Origin: an uncultured Clostridia bacterium
Lineage (GTDB): Bacteria > Bacillota > Clostridia > Oscillospirales > Ruminococcaceae
Direction of reading: 5' to 3'
DNA length: 64,000 bases
Assembly: GCA_947624745.1 (NCBI GenBank)
Contig: CANQLR010000005.1
Coordinates: 27,802-91,801 of the forward strand
A program made the position numbers and the translations under genes. Below, piece after piece: positions 39,878 to 49,800 of the stretch; position 1 is the stretch's first letter; every line of letters starts with the position of its first letter. A model generated the notes under the pieces. That model was not told the origin of the DNA, did not search any database, and was given only the letters and a program-made list of their open reading frames with translations.

Positions 39878-42028
39878 ATGAAAATAAAAAAGTTTCTGCG
39901 CCGGGCTTTTTCCGCAGAAAACCTTGCAGCGCTTCTTTGCGGGCTCGCGATGTCGCGGGCTGGCGTTTTCGGGACCCCTGCCGCGATTTTTGCGGCGTTC
40001 GCACTTTCCGTGCCCGCAGAGCAGGCCGCGGTTTTGGGGATAGCCGCGGTCGCGGCGGCGGCGCCGACTCTCGGGCTCGGGGCAATATCCTTCGCGGGGG
40101 CGGGGCTTTGCGCCCTCGTTTCCCGGCGGCAGGGCGGCCTTAAGGAGCCGAAGGGCGCGCTTCGGGCCTCGCTTTTGTGCGCGGGGAGCTATGCCGTTTT
40201 GCTCTCGGCGGTGACGGTGATGTCGGGCGGGGGCGGCGCGGACGTCGCGAAAACGGTCTTTGCGGCGGCAATATGCGCGGGCGTTTCTTATTGCGCCTTG
40301 AGGGTTTCGGCGGAGGTCTCGGGGCGGGCGCAGATAAAGCCGGGGCACGCGGCGGTCTGCCTTGCCGGGGCGGTGCTCGCGCTGTCGGGGGGAAGGGCGT
40401 TCGGAATGAGCCTCGGCGGGGCGCTTGCGGCGTATGCGGTCCTGTTTTCGTCGCGAAAATACGGGGCCGCGGGGGCGGCGGGAGCGACGGTTCTGTCTGC
40501 CGTAGGGGCGGGGCTTTGCTCGCCGGGAGACTTCGCCGCCGTCGCCATTTTGGGCGTTCCCGGGGTGATATGCGGGCTGGCGGCGCCGGAAAGCTCCCTT
40601 AAAAGCGCCGCGCTGTTTCTTTTGGCGGCGTTTCCCGCAGAAATTTTATTCGGAGGGCTGACCTTTTCGCTCGGGGCGCTGGGAGAATGCCTCGGCGCGG
40701 CTTCGGCGTTCGTGCTTACATACCAGGCCGCCGCAAGGGCAGCCTCGGCCGCCTGCTTCTATAGAAAAAAGCCGAGGACGGCCGGGCGGGAGCGCATGAG
40801 GGCGGCGCTTTATTCCGCTTCGGAGAGGCTGTATGAGCTCTCCCTAAGAGCAGAGCCGAGGCGCGCGCCGGTGTCGGAGGCGGTGGCGGAAAGGGTCTGC
40901 GCGGGATGCAAAAATTCGCCGTCATGCAGGCGGGACAGGCTCGGCGAGACGGAAGAGCTTTTTGACACCGCGGACTTCTACCGCGCGCTGCCCGACTGCT
41001 CGCATATTCCGGAAATACGGAGGCTGAGCCTTGCGCTTCGGCGGCGCGGGGAGTATTTCAGCTTCGAGAGCGCCTCGCGGAAAAGAGACGCAAGGACGAC
41101 TTCGGACCTCATATTCTGCGCGTGCGAGATGATCGCGGACATGGAGAGGAGCGAGAGGGTCGAGCCGGACGGGTTTTTGTCGAAAAGGCTGGAAAGGGCT
41201 TTGGAAAAAAGAGGGCTGCACCCGCGCTCTGCGGCGGTTTTCCCGAGCGGAAGGGCGGAGATCGAGCTCCCGAAAAGCGCGAAGATCGGGCGGAGGCTTC
41301 TTGACACGGTGGGAGACCTGACGGGGCTCGAATACGGGGCGGCGGAGAGCTTTGAGGCCGGGGAGTCGGTGGTGTGGGAGCTTTGCCCCGCGCCGAGGTT
41401 CGGGGCGGAGATAGGGCTTTGTCAGCTTTCGGCGCAGAAGGAGGCCTCGGGAGACGTCGCGGAGAGCTTTTTCTGCGGAGGGTGCTTCTATGCGCTTCTG
41501 AGCGACGGAATGGGCAGGGGCGCGGACGCGAGGGCGTCGGCTTTGAGCCTTTGCCGCTCGGTGAGGGAGCTTATTTCGGCGGGGTTCGGGCCGAAGACGG
41601 CTCTGCACCTTGGGGCGGCGATACTTAAGGCAAGCCTGCCGGAGGAGAGCTTCGCGACGCTCGATCTACTGAAAGTCGATCTTTCGGGCGGGCTCTGCGA
41701 AATTTACAAGGCGGGAGGGTGCAAGAGCTTCGCCGTTATCGACGGGTGCGAGACGGCTTTTCGGCCGGGAGGCTCGCCCGCGGGGATAATCAACCCGCCG
41801 GAGACGGTGTTTGAGAGGTTTACGGTGAAGAGGACGGCGGAGATCTTACTGATGAGCGACGGGGCGCAGGAGCTCGACTTTTTAAGCTTTAAGAGGGCGG
41901 CGGGGCTCGCGGGAGATCTGCCGCTTAAGGAGAGGGCGGCGCTTATTCTGTCGTCGCTTCGGCCGGAGAGGGCGGAGATAAGGGACGACGTTTCTGTGAT
42001 GATAGTTAAAATTTCAAGAAAGTGTTAA
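39878..42028 (+). CDS. spoIIE: Stage II sporulation protein E (PP2C-type phosphatase)
   Basis: Multi-TM N-terminus; C-terminal YALLSDGMGRGADARASALSLCRSVRELISAGF and MSDGAQEL. Confidence 0.9.
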   Translation: MKIKKFLRRAFSAENLAALLCGLAMSRAGVFGTPAAIFAAFALSVPAEQAAVLGIAAVAAAAPTLGLGAISFAGAGLCALVSRRQGGLKEPKGALRASLLCAGSYAVLLSAVTVMSGGGGADVAKTVFAAAICAGVSYCALRVSAEVSGRAQIKPGHAAVCLAGAVLALSGGRAFGMSLGGALAAYAVLFSSRKYGAAGAAGATVLSAVGAGLCSPGDFAAVAILGVPGVICGLAAPESSLKSAALFLLAAFPAEILFGGLTFSLGALGECLGAASAFVLTYQAAARAASAACFYRKKPRTAGRERMRAALYSASERLYELSLRAEPRRAPVSEAVAERVCAGCKNSPSCRRDRLGETEELFDTADFYRALPDCSHIPEIRRLSLALRRRGEYFSFESASRKRDARTTSDLIFCACEMIADMERSERVEPDGFLSKRLERALEKRGLHPRSAAVFPSGRAEIELPKSAKIGRRLLDTVGDLTGLEYGAAESFEAGESVVWELCPAPRFGAEIGLCQLSAQKEASGDVAESFFCGGCFYALLSDGMGRGADARASALSLCRSVRELISAGFGPKTALHLGAAILKASLPEESFATLDLLKVDLSGGLCEIYKAGGCKSFAVIDGCETAFRPGGSPAGIINPPETVFERFTVKRTAEILLMSDGAQELDFLSFKRAAGLAGDLPLKERAALILSSLRPERAEIRDDVSVMIVKISRKC

Positions 42029-42098
42029 AAGCTGTCGTTAAAATGCACAATTTTCTAAAATAAAAATGTGAGTTTTTTAAGAATTTAACAAAAAACAG

Positions 42099-42127
42099 TT
42101 GCAAAATCACGGGGGATTTGTTACAAT
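42099..42127 (+). promoter_or_regulatory. Promoter upstream of glgB
   Basis: TTGCAA (42099-42104), 17 nt, TACAAT (42122-42127). Confidence 0.65.
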
Positions 42128-42169
42128 AATATATGGCAAAACAGAACTGTTTTAAATAAGGAGGAAAAA

Positions 42170-44095
42170 ATGAACAAGGAGCTATCCCCCGCCGTCATCG
42201 ACGCGATAGACAGATTTTTGGGCGGGATGAATTATGACTGCCTCGACCTTTTCGGCGCGCATTTCGACGAAAACGGGCTCTGCACCTTCAGGGTCTGGGC
42301 GCCGAACGCAAGGAGCGTTTCGGTGGTCGGAGATTTCAACGGCTGGGACGAGACCAAAAATCCCTGCGAAAGAGTCCACGGCGGCATATGGCAGGCCGAG
42401 GTCGAGGGGCTCGGGGAATATTCGGTTTATAAATACTGCATAAGGGGCGCGGACAATTCGGTGAGAATGAAGGCGGACCCCTACGGCGTTCACATGGAGA
42501 CTAAGCCCGCAACCGGCACAAAGATATTCGACGTAAAAAGCTATGACTGGAAGGACGGGGCTTACATCAAAAAGCGCGACCACACGCCGCCTTACGACCG
42601 GCCGATGAATATTTACGAGGTCAACCTCGGGTCGTGGAAGCAGTATCCCGACGGGAATTTCTTCAGCTACTCGAAGTTTGCGGACGAGATCATACCTTAT
42701 TTAAAGGAGATGGGATATACCCACGTCGAGTTCATGCCGCTGACCGAATACCCGTTCGACGGCTCGTGGGGATATCAGGTCATCGGCTACTTCGCTCCGA
42801 CCTCGCGGTTCGGCTCGCCGAGGGACTTCATGGAGATGATAGACAAATTCCACGCCGAGGGGATACCCGTTATCCTCGACTGGGTGCCGGCGCACTTCCC
42901 GAAGGACGGCGCGGGACTTTACGAGTTCGACGGGAGCCCCTGCTATGAATACGCCGACCCGCTCAAGATGGAGCACAAGGGCTGGGGCACGAGGGTGTTC
43001 GACTTCGGAAGACCGGAGGTTAGATCGTTTCTGATATCGAGCGCGCTGCACTGGCTCGGGAATTTCCATATCGACGGCATAAGGGTCGACGCGGTGGCCT
43101 CGATGCTCTACCTCGACTATGACAGGCAGGGAGGAGAATGGCGGCCCAATCAGTACGGCGGGAACCAGAACCTTGAAGCGGTGGAGTTTTTGCAGATGCT
43201 CAACACCGAGGCTTTTGCGAGGTTCCCGAACGCCATCATGATCGCCGAAGAGTCGACCGCGTGGGCGAACGTCACGAAGCCGAAGGAGATCGGCGGGCTC
43301 GGGTTCAACTTCAAGTGGAACATGGGCTGGATGAACGACATGATGCACTATATGTCGCTCGACCCGTACTTCAGGAGCTATAACCACAACGAGCTGACGT
43401 TTTCATTCTTCTATGCGTTTTCGGAGAATTTCATTCTGCCGATCTCGCACGACGAGGTGGTGCACGGAAAGGGCTCTTTGGTAAACAAGATGAGCGGCAC
43501 CGGCGCCGAGGAGAAGATGAGGACCTGCAAGGCGTTTTTGGGGTATATGATGGCTCACCCCGGGAAGAAGATGCTCTTTATGGGGTCGGAGTTCGCGCAG
43601 TTCAGGGAGTGGGACTATAAGTCGGGGCTGGAATGGTTCATGCCGGAGCAGTTCCCGCTGCATAAGGATTTTCAGGATTTCGTCAGGAATCTCAACCACT
43701 TCTATCTCGAAAACCCGCCGATGTATAACGTCGATTTCTCATGGGACGGGTTCAAGTGGATATCGGCGGACGACTATACGCAGAGCATAATAGTCTTCCG
43801 GAGGATAGACAAAAAGGGGAACGAGATCGTCGCGGTGTCTAACTTCGCGCCGGTGGACAGGAAGAATTACCGGTTCGGAGTTCCGTACAGGGGGACCTAT
43901 ACCGAGGTGTTCAACTCGTCCTCGCGGGACGGCTCGCCTTATGCTAACCCGCCGGTAAAGACCGACAACAAGATAGCGGCGCACGGGCTGCCGCAGTCGA
44001 TAGCTATCGACATTCCCGGGCTCTCGACGATGTACTTCAAGGTCAAAAAGACATCGGGAAGACCGCCGAAGCCCGCTAAGACCGAAGATAAATAA
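42170..44095 (+). CDS. glgB: 1,4-alpha-glucan branching enzyme
   Basis: FRVWAPNARSVSVVGDFNGWD; GIRVDAVASMLYLDY; LPISHDEVVHGKGSL. Confidence 0.97.
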   Translation: MNKELSPAVIDAIDRFLGGMNYDCLDLFGAHFDENGLCTFRVWAPNARSVSVVGDFNGWDETKNPCERVHGGIWQAEVEGLGEYSVYKYCIRGADNSVRMKADPYGVHMETKPATGTKIFDVKSYDWKDGAYIKKRDHTPPYDRPMNIYEVNLGSWKQYPDGNFFSYSKFADEIIPYLKEMGYTHVEFMPLTEYPFDGSWGYQVIGYFAPTSRFGSPRDFMEMIDKFHAEGIPVILDWVPAHFPKDGAGLYEFDGSPCYEYADPLKMEHKGWGTRVFDFGRPEVRSFLISSALHWLGNFHIDGIRVDAVASMLYLDYDRQGGEWRPNQYGGNQNLEAVEFLQMLNTEAFARFPNAIMIAEESTAWANVTKPKEIGGLGFNFKWNMGWMNDMMHYMSLDPYFRSYNHNELTFSFFYAFSENFILPISHDEVVHGKGSLVNKMSGTGAEEKMRTCKAFLGYMMAHPGKKMLFMGSEFAQFREWDYKSGLEWFMPEQFPLHKDFQDFVRNLNHFYLENPPMYNVDFSWDGFKWISADDYTQSIIVFRRIDKKGNEIVAVSNFAPVDRKNYRFGVPYRGTYTEVFNSSSRDGSPYANPPVKTDNKIAAHGLPQSIAIDIPGLSTMYFKVKKTSGRPPKPAKTEDK

Positions 44096-44122
44096 TGCAC
44101 CTAAGAAAGGACGGACCGCAAT

Positions 44123-45325
44123 ATGTATAACAAGAAAGAATGCGTAGCAATGCTTTTGGCGGGAGGACAGGGCTCGCGCCTCTACGCGCTGACAAAGACC
44201 GTGGCAAAGCCCGCAGTGCCCTACGGCGGAAAGTACAGGATCATCGACTTTCCCCTCTCGAACTGCGTCAACTCCGGCATAGACACCGTCGGCGTTCTGA
44301 CGCAGTATCAGCCGCTCGTTCTGAACGACTATATCGGGAACGGACAGGCGTGGAACCTCGACAGGATACACGGGGGCGTGCACATTCTGCCGCCTTACCA
44401 GACCGCCTCGGGGGCGCAGTGGTACGAGGGCACCGCGAACGCTATCTATCAGAATTTAAGCTTTATCGACAGGTATGACCCCGAATACGTCGTTATCCTC
44501 TCGGGCGACCATATCTATAAGATGGACTACTCGAAGATGCTCCAGTTCCACAAGGAAAAGGGCGCGGAGTGCACCATCGCCGTCATCGACGTGCCGATAC
44601 ACGAGGCGTCCCGCTTCGGCATCATGTTCGCGCACGAGGACGGGTCGGTATACGACTTCGTCGAGAAGCCGAAGGAGCCGAAGTCGACCCTCGCTTCGAT
44701 GGGTATATACATATTCAGCTATAAGACGCTGAAAAAATACCTCATCGAGAACGAAAACGACAAGGAGGCCACCAAGGACTTCGGCAAGAACATCATCCCG
44801 GCGCTTTTGCAGAACAACGAGAAGGTGTTCGCCTATCGCTTTGACGGCTACTGGAAGGACGTCGGAACGATAGACTCGCTCTGGGACGCGAATATGGAGC
44901 TTTTGGCGGTGGACGTCGACCTCGACCTTTACGACACGAGCTGGAGGATATACTCGAATAACGATTCGGCCGCGCCGCACGTCATCGGAAAGAACGCCAA
45001 AATTCAGTCGTCGATGGTGACGAACGGGTGCAGCATAGACGGAACGGTGGATTTCTCGGTCATATCCGGCGGAGTTACCGTTGAGGAGGGCGCTTTGGTG
45101 CAGTACTCGGTGCTGTTCCCGGGAGCGGTAGTCAAAAAGGGCGCAGTCGTCGAATATGCGATCGTCGGCGAGAACAGCGTCATCGGCGAGAACGCGCACG
45201 TCGGCGCGGCGCCGGAAACCATCGAAAACAAGGACGAGTGGGGCGTGGCCGTTGTCGGGCATGAGCTCAACGTGTCCGACGGAGCAAGCGTGAAGCCCAA
45301 GGCTATCATCTCCGAAAGCATATGA
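44123..45325 (+). CDS. glgC: Glucose-1-phosphate adenylyltransferase catalytic subunit
   Basis: [39 protein letters not shown]. Confidence 0.96.
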   Translation: MYNKKECVAMLLAGGQGSRLYALTKTVAKPAVPYGGKYRIIDFPLSNCVNSGIDTVGVLTQYQPLVLNDYIGNGQAWNLDRIHGGVHILPPYQTASGAQWYEGTANAIYQNLSFIDRYDPEYVVILSGDHIYKMDYSKMLQFHKEKGAECTIAVIDVPIHEASRFGIMFAHEDGSVYDFVEKPKEPKSTLASMGIYIFSYKTLKKYLIENENDKEATKDFGKNIIPALLQNNEKVFAYRFDGYWKDVGTIDSLWDANMELLAVDVDLDLYDTSWRIYSNNDSAAPHVIGKNAKIQSSMVTNGCSIDGTVDFSVISGGVTVEEGALVQYSVLFPGAVVKKGAVVEYAIVGENSVIGENAHVGAAPETIENKDEWGVAVVGHELNVSDGASVKPKAIISESI

Positions 45326-45343
45326 TCAGGGAGGAAAATAATT

Positions 45344-46477
45344 ATGAGCTATAACATGACAAATGTTCTGGGCATTCTCTTTGCAAACACTCATGACGGC
45401 GCGGTGCCGGAGCTGGCCGCAAAGAGGACTATCGCCTCTATTCCGTTCGGCGGAAGATTCAGAATGGTCGATTTTCTGCTTTCGGGAATGTCCAACTCGG
45501 GCATGTCGAAGGTCGGGATCATCACCCGCTCGAATTATCAGTCGCTTCTGGACCACATCGGCTCGGCGAGGCCGTGGGACCTTGCAAGGACCGACGGCGG
45601 GCTCACACTTCTGGCGCCGTTCGGAAGAAACAACGACTCGGGGCTCTTTAAGGGAAAGCTGGACGCGCTTTCGAGCTGTCTAAGCTACATTCGCCACACG
45701 GGCTGCGAGTATGTGGTGCTTTCGGACTGCGACCTCGTTATCAACCCCGATTTTACGCACCTTCTTGACGTTCATATCGAGGCGGGGGCGGACATCACCG
45801 CGGTCTGCCACACCGACACCTATTCGGAGGACGAGACCCGCGACGCGAGCTGCTTCAAGGTCGGGCCCTCGGGAAGGGTCGAGGCGGTGTCGGTAAATCG
45901 CGCGATGGCCGGAAAGCGCACGATGGACCTTAACATCTATGTGATGAAGACCTCGCTGCTCATAAGCCTCGTCGAGGACCTTGTATCGCTCGGGAAGTTC
46001 AGCTTCTCGGTGGACGTTTTGCAGGGCAAATGCGCCGAGCTGAATATCCACGCGTATGAGTTCAGCGGGTTCTACCGCAGGATATGCGACCTTGAGAGCT
46101 ACTACCACGCGAACATGGCGCTTTTGGATCCCGAAAACCTTTCAAAGCTAATTCTGCGCGAGAGGCCGGTATATACCAAGGATCGCGCCGACGCGCCCGC
46201 GAAGTACGGATTCGATTCGTCGGTGACCAATTCGATGGTGGCGAACGGCTGCGTCATCGAGGGAGTTGTCGAAAACTCGATACTCTTCCGCGGAGTCAAG
46301 GTCGAAAAGGAAGCGATGGTAAAAAATTCTATACTCATGCAGGACACCGTGGTCGGCAGCGGGGCTAAGGTCGAAAACATCGTCACCGACAAGAACGTTG
46401 TGATCGGCGACGGGATATCGGTGGTTTCCGCCGAGAGCTGCCCGCTTTACATCGCAAAGGACAGAGTCGTTAAATAA
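45344..46477 (+). CDS. glgD: Glucose-1-phosphate adenylyltransferase regulatory subunit
   Basis: GILFANTHDGAVPELAAKRTIASIPFGGRFRMVDFLLSGM; adjacent to glgC. Confidence 0.95.
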   Translation: MSYNMTNVLGILFANTHDGAVPELAAKRTIASIPFGGRFRMVDFLLSGMSNSGMSKVGIITRSNYQSLLDHIGSARPWDLARTDGGLTLLAPFGRNNDSGLFKGKLDALSSCLSYIRHTGCEYVVLSDCDLVINPDFTHLLDVHIEAGADITAVCHTDTYSEDETRDASCFKVGPSGRVEAVSVNRAMAGKRTMDLNIYVMKTSLLISLVEDLVSLGKFSFSVDVLQGKCAELNIHAYEFSGFYRRICDLESYYHANMALLDPENLSKLILRERPVYTKDRADAPAKYGFDSSVTNSMVANGCVIEGVVENSILFRGVKVEKEAMVKNSILMQDTVVGSGAKVENIVTDKNVVIGDGISVVSAESCPLYIAKDRVVK

Positions 46478-46489
46478 GGAGGGTATTAT

Positions 46490-47914
46490 ATGAAAATTCT
46501 TTATGCTTCCTCGGAAGCGCTGCCGTATGTGGCTTCGGGAGGGCTCGCGGACGTAGCGGGCTCGCTGCCGAGGGCTTTGGTCGAGGCGGACGTTGATTGC
46601 AGGGTCGTTATGCCCCTTTACGGGAGCATCTCGCAGGAGCTCAAGGACAGCCTTCGCTATATCACCAACTTCTATGTGCCGGTGTCCTGGAGAAATCAGT
46701 ACTGCGGAGTGTTCGAGGGCGTGCAGAACGGCGTTACCTACTATCTTCTGGACAACGAATACTACTTCAAGCGCGGCGGAGGTATCTACGGGCACTATGA
46801 CGACGCGGAGAGGTTCGCGTTCTTCTCGAGGGCGATACTTGAGATGCTCGCGCACATAGACTTCATGCCGGACATCATAAACTGCAACGACTGGCAGACA
46901 GCCCTCACCCCGGTTTACTACGATATATTCTACCGCTACTATCAGGGAATGGGGAACATCAAGACGGTGTTTACCATTCATAATATCCAGTATCAGGGAA
47001 AATACGGGATGGAGCTCTGCGGAGACCTTTTGGGAATTCCCGACGACAAAAAGCACATTTTGGAATACGACAAGTGCTCGAACTTCATGAAGGGCGCCAT
47101 CGAAGTCGCCGACAAGGTGACTACCGTTTCGCCGACCTATGCGCAGGAGATACTGAACCCGTGGTTCTCGCACGGGCTCGACCCGATACTTGCACCGAAG
47201 CAGTACAAGCTCTGCGGGTTCCTGAACGGGATAGACCAGGACGTCTATAACCCCGAGACCGACCCCGCACTGCCAGCGCACTTCTCGGCAAAGGACAAGT
47301 CGGGCAAGGCGATATGCAAGCAGGAGCTTCTGAAGGAAATGGGTCTGCCGGACGGCAAGGAGCCGGTCATCGGCATTGTCACGAGGCTCGTCAGCCACAA
47401 GGGCGTCGACCTTATAAAGAGAGTTTTCGAGGAGATGCTGAACCTCGGCTACAAGTTCGTGATACTCGGCTCGGGCGACAAGCAGTACGAGGACTTCTTC
47501 AGGGAGATGGCGTACCGCCACCCCGACAGGGTCGCGGTAAGGATAGGATTTATCCCCGATTTGGCGCACAGGATCTATGCCGGAGCGGATATGTTCCTGA
47601 TGCCGTCGCAGTCGGAGCCCTGCGGTCTGGCGCAGATGGTGTCCTTAAGATACGGCACCATTCCGATAGTTCGCGAAACCGGCGGCCTGAAGGATTCCAT
47701 CACAGACTGCGGAGGACCCGGGGGCAACGGTTTCACCTTCAAGACCTACAACGCGCACGATATGCTCGACGCGACCGTTCGGGCGAGGGCCTACTATGAC
47801 CAGCGCATGAAATGGGGCAAGCTCACCTCCTTTGCGCTCAGGCAGGACTTCAGCTGGAAGCGCTCGGCGGAGCTGTATAAGGGGTTATACAGGGAGCTGA
47901 CGGGGGAGAATTAG
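46490..47914 (+). CDS. glgA: Glycogen synthase
   Basis: MKILYASSEALPYVASGGLADVAGSLPRAL; SQSEPCGLAQMVSLRYGTIPIVRETGGLKDSI. Confidence 0.97.
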   Translation: MKILYASSEALPYVASGGLADVAGSLPRALVEADVDCRVVMPLYGSISQELKDSLRYITNFYVPVSWRNQYCGVFEGVQNGVTYYLLDNEYYFKRGGGIYGHYDDAERFAFFSRAILEMLAHIDFMPDIINCNDWQTALTPVYYDIFYRYYQGMGNIKTVFTIHNIQYQGKYGMELCGDLLGIPDDKKHILEYDKCSNFMKGAIEVADKVTTVSPTYAQEILNPWFSHGLDPILAPKQYKLCGFLNGIDQDVYNPETDPALPAHFSAKDKSGKAICKQELLKEMGLPDGKEPVIGIVTRLVSHKGVDLIKRVFEEMLNLGYKFVILGSGDKQYEDFFREMAYRHPDRVAVRIGFIPDLAHRIYAGADMFLMPSQSEPCGLAQMVSLRYGTIPIVRETGGLKDSITDCGGPGGNGFTFKTYNAHDMLDATVRARAYYDQRMKWGKLTSFALRQDFSWKRSAELYKGLYRELTGEN

Positions 47915-47926
47915 GAACGCGGGACC

Positions 47927-48123
47927 GGGGCGAAGCCCGTGTGTGCACGAAGTGCACACGCCCGCCCCGCTTGCGGGGCGGGCAAGGCGGCATCAGGGAC
48001 CCCGCAAAGTCGTTAGACTTTGTGGGGAGAGGAGGAGCAGCGGAATGAGCGAGCCCCGACGCTCGCGGAGAGGCGAGGGATATGGAGCTTGCGACGACGA
48101 GCTGCCGCCCGGGCTTCGCCCCA
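47927..48123 (+). repeat. Type A multi-hairpin repeat, copy A3 (third hairpin appears interrupted)
   Basis: GGGGCGAAGCCC-GTGTGTGCACGAAGTGCACACG-CCCGCCCCGCTTGCGGGGCGGG-...-GAGCTGCCGCCCGGGCTTCGCCCC. Confidence 0.75.
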
Positions 48124-48303
48124 CCAGATGCGCAGAAGGCAGAGGTCAGATGACAGAGCCGCGGGGAACAACTTTGGCGCAATGTTAAGCCCCCTCCCAT
48201 CGGGAGGGGGCTGCTGCATAGAGATAAGTCTGTACGGAGTTTGGAGGGGGTGGGGCTAAATATAGCATGAGCGAAGCGAATACCTTATGGCAGCTAATGC
48301 AGA
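48123..48303 (+). repeat. Composite-repeat core C2/D2
   Basis: CAGAAGGCAGAGGTCAGATGACAGAGCCGCGGGGAACAACTTTG ... GCCCCCTCCCATCGGGAGGGGGC ... GTGGGGCTAAATATAGCATGAGCGAAGCGAATACCTTATGGCAGCTAATGCAG. Confidence 0.85.
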
Positions 48304-48339
48304 GCTATAACGAAATTTAGGAAAACGCAGTGAGCAGGA

Positions 48340-48494
48340 GGCGAAGCCCCGATCGCGCCTGACGGGCGCGATTCCCGCCGATGGGTCTGCTGTCGGTGTC
48401 TGCGGGACTGAAAATTTGCGGCTTTTCCAAGGCTGTTGAGTGGAACTCCACGAGGCGGTAAACGCTCGCGCGCGAGCGTTGGGGGCTTCGCCCC
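48340..48494 (+). repeat. Type B paired-hairpin repeat, copy B3
   Basis: GGCGAAGCCCC-GATCGCGCCTGACGGGCGCGATT-CCCGCCG ... GGCGGTA-AACGCTCGCGCGCGAGCGTT-GGGGGCTTCGCCCC, 155 bp. Confidence 0.8.
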
Positions 48495-48559
48495 GGTGTG
48501 CCGCAAAGGCCGGGAAACGGCCGTCAGGGCTCTGCAGATTGTATATAAATAACGCAAAA

Positions 48560-48597
48560 AACGCGCCGCGAGAGTGTCGCGGCGCGGAGTTTTTTAT
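48560..48597 (-). terminator. Terminator hairpin downstream of the sdpI-like gene
   Basis: CGCGCCGCGA-GAGTG-TCGCGGCGCG flanked by AAAAAA and TTTTTT, bidirectional layout. Confidence 0.7.
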
Positions 48598-49259
48598 GCT
48601 TGGTCGCTGCTGCCCCGATGTTTAAGATAGTAAACATACGAGTAGGCGACGGGTATTATCGCGGTGAGGACCGTGACTACGAGCATCGCCCAGAAAAGAT
48701 ACGGGAATTTTGCCGACAAAAGCGCGATAACGATTATCGCAAGCCCCAGGCAAACGTACACCTTGCCGGCGAAGCGGTGGGTGGCGCGCCAGTTGTCCTC
48801 GTCATTCAGCGCCCAAGCCGTCCTGATGCCGATGGTGTAGTTATGGCCGCACTTCGGAAGATAATTCCCCAAGAGAACGAACAGAACGCCGCACATGAGC
48901 ATCGCAACGACGGACATGTTGAACTTATAGCCGAGCGCGAAGACATAAACCGAGCCGCAGACAACGAGCGTTACGATCGGCACTATCCACAAAACAAGCG
49001 TAAAGGGCTTGCCGTCGATGTTTTTCTTTTTGGGATCCATGAGCGTTGTCGCAACACAGATGAGGTGCGCGGCGAGCATTCCCGCAGGCAGGCCGAATAC
49101 CATCGCTGCCCTCGAAAGGTAACCGTCAGGCTCCCCCGCCGCGTTGAAGTGGGAGGGCATCGGGTCGGGAAGCTTCTTCCAGAGGATCAGCCCCACAAGG
49201 ATCGGCAGAAGCGTCAGAAGCGAGGTCAGAATGACCGTGGGAAGATATTTCTTGATCAT
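48594..49259 (-). CDS. sdpI: SdpI-family immunity-like membrane protein
   Basis: LWKKLPDPMPSHFNAAGEPDGYLSR (DUF1648-like); NYTIGIRTAWALNDEDNWRATHRFAGK; ATG placed just after the sdpR-like stop codon. Confidence 0.85.
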   Translation of the reverse strand: MIKKYLPTVILTSLLTLLPILVGLILWKKLPDPMPSHFNAAGEPDGYLSRAAMVFGLPAGMLAAHLICVATTLMDPKKKNIDGKPFTLVLWIVPIVTLVVCGSVYVFALGYKFNMSVVAMLMCGVLFVLLGNYLPKCGHNYTIGIRTAWALNDEDNWRATHRFAGKVYVCLGLAIIVIALLSAKFPYLFWAMLVVTVLTAIIPVAYSYVYYLKHRGSSDQA

Positions 49260-49260
49260 G

Positions 49261-49542
49261 TTAATTTTCTCCTTTTTCATCGTCGCCGTGAAAACCGGAT
49301 ATCCACAGCATAATTTCTTCCAACACCGAGGCGTTGAGCTCGTAAAAAATGTACTTGCCGTCGCGGCGGTCGCGTATCAGACCGGCCTCCTTTAGCACCG
49401 AGAGGTGCCGCGAGATTGCTGCCCCGGATATGTCGAAGCGGCCGACTATCTCGCCGGCGGAGAGCGAGCCGCCCTTCAGCGCTTCCAGTATCTCGCGCCG
49501 CGTCGGGTCGGCAAGTGCGCGGAGTGTTGCCTGAAGTCCCAT
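49261..49542 (-). CDS. sdpR: ArsR-family repressor (SdpR-like)
   Basis: LADPTRREILEALKGGSLSAGEIVGRFDISGAAISRHLSVLKEAGLIRDRRDGKYIFYELN. Confidence 0.9.
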   Translation of the reverse strand: MGLQATLRALADPTRREILEALKGGSLSAGEIVGRFDISGAAISRHLSVLKEAGLIRDRRDGKYIFYELNASVLEEIMLWISGFHGDDEKGEN

Positions 49543-49706
49543 GATGACCTCCTTTTCGTTTGATTAACATTTAGGCTAAACGTTAAATGTATTGTAGCAC
49601 ATTTTAGGGGAGTTGTCAAGGGGGTGGGGATAATTATTTTGGGGGAGTTGGGGAGGCAGGATGGGAGGGGCGAGGGTGGGGCGAAGCTGCAAAGGTGGGG
49701 GGCACT

Positions 49707-49800
49707 GGGGCGAAGCCCGGCTGCGCGCAGAGCGCGCACCGCCCGCCGCGCTTGCGCGGCGGGCATGGCGGCAGCGAAGCTGCCGGCCGGGCTTCGCCCC
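49707..49800 (+). repeat. Type A multi-hairpin repeat, copy A4
   Basis: GGGGCGAAGCCC-GGCTGCGCGCAGAGCGCGCACC-GCCCGCCGCGCTTGCGCGGCGGGC-ATGGCGGCAGCGAAGCTGCCGGC-CGGGCTTCGCCCC. Confidence 0.85.

Noticed and set aside
46148-47569. 473-aa minus-strand ORF opposite glgD/glgA
   Set aside because: Shadow ORF; both plus-strand genes are unambiguous
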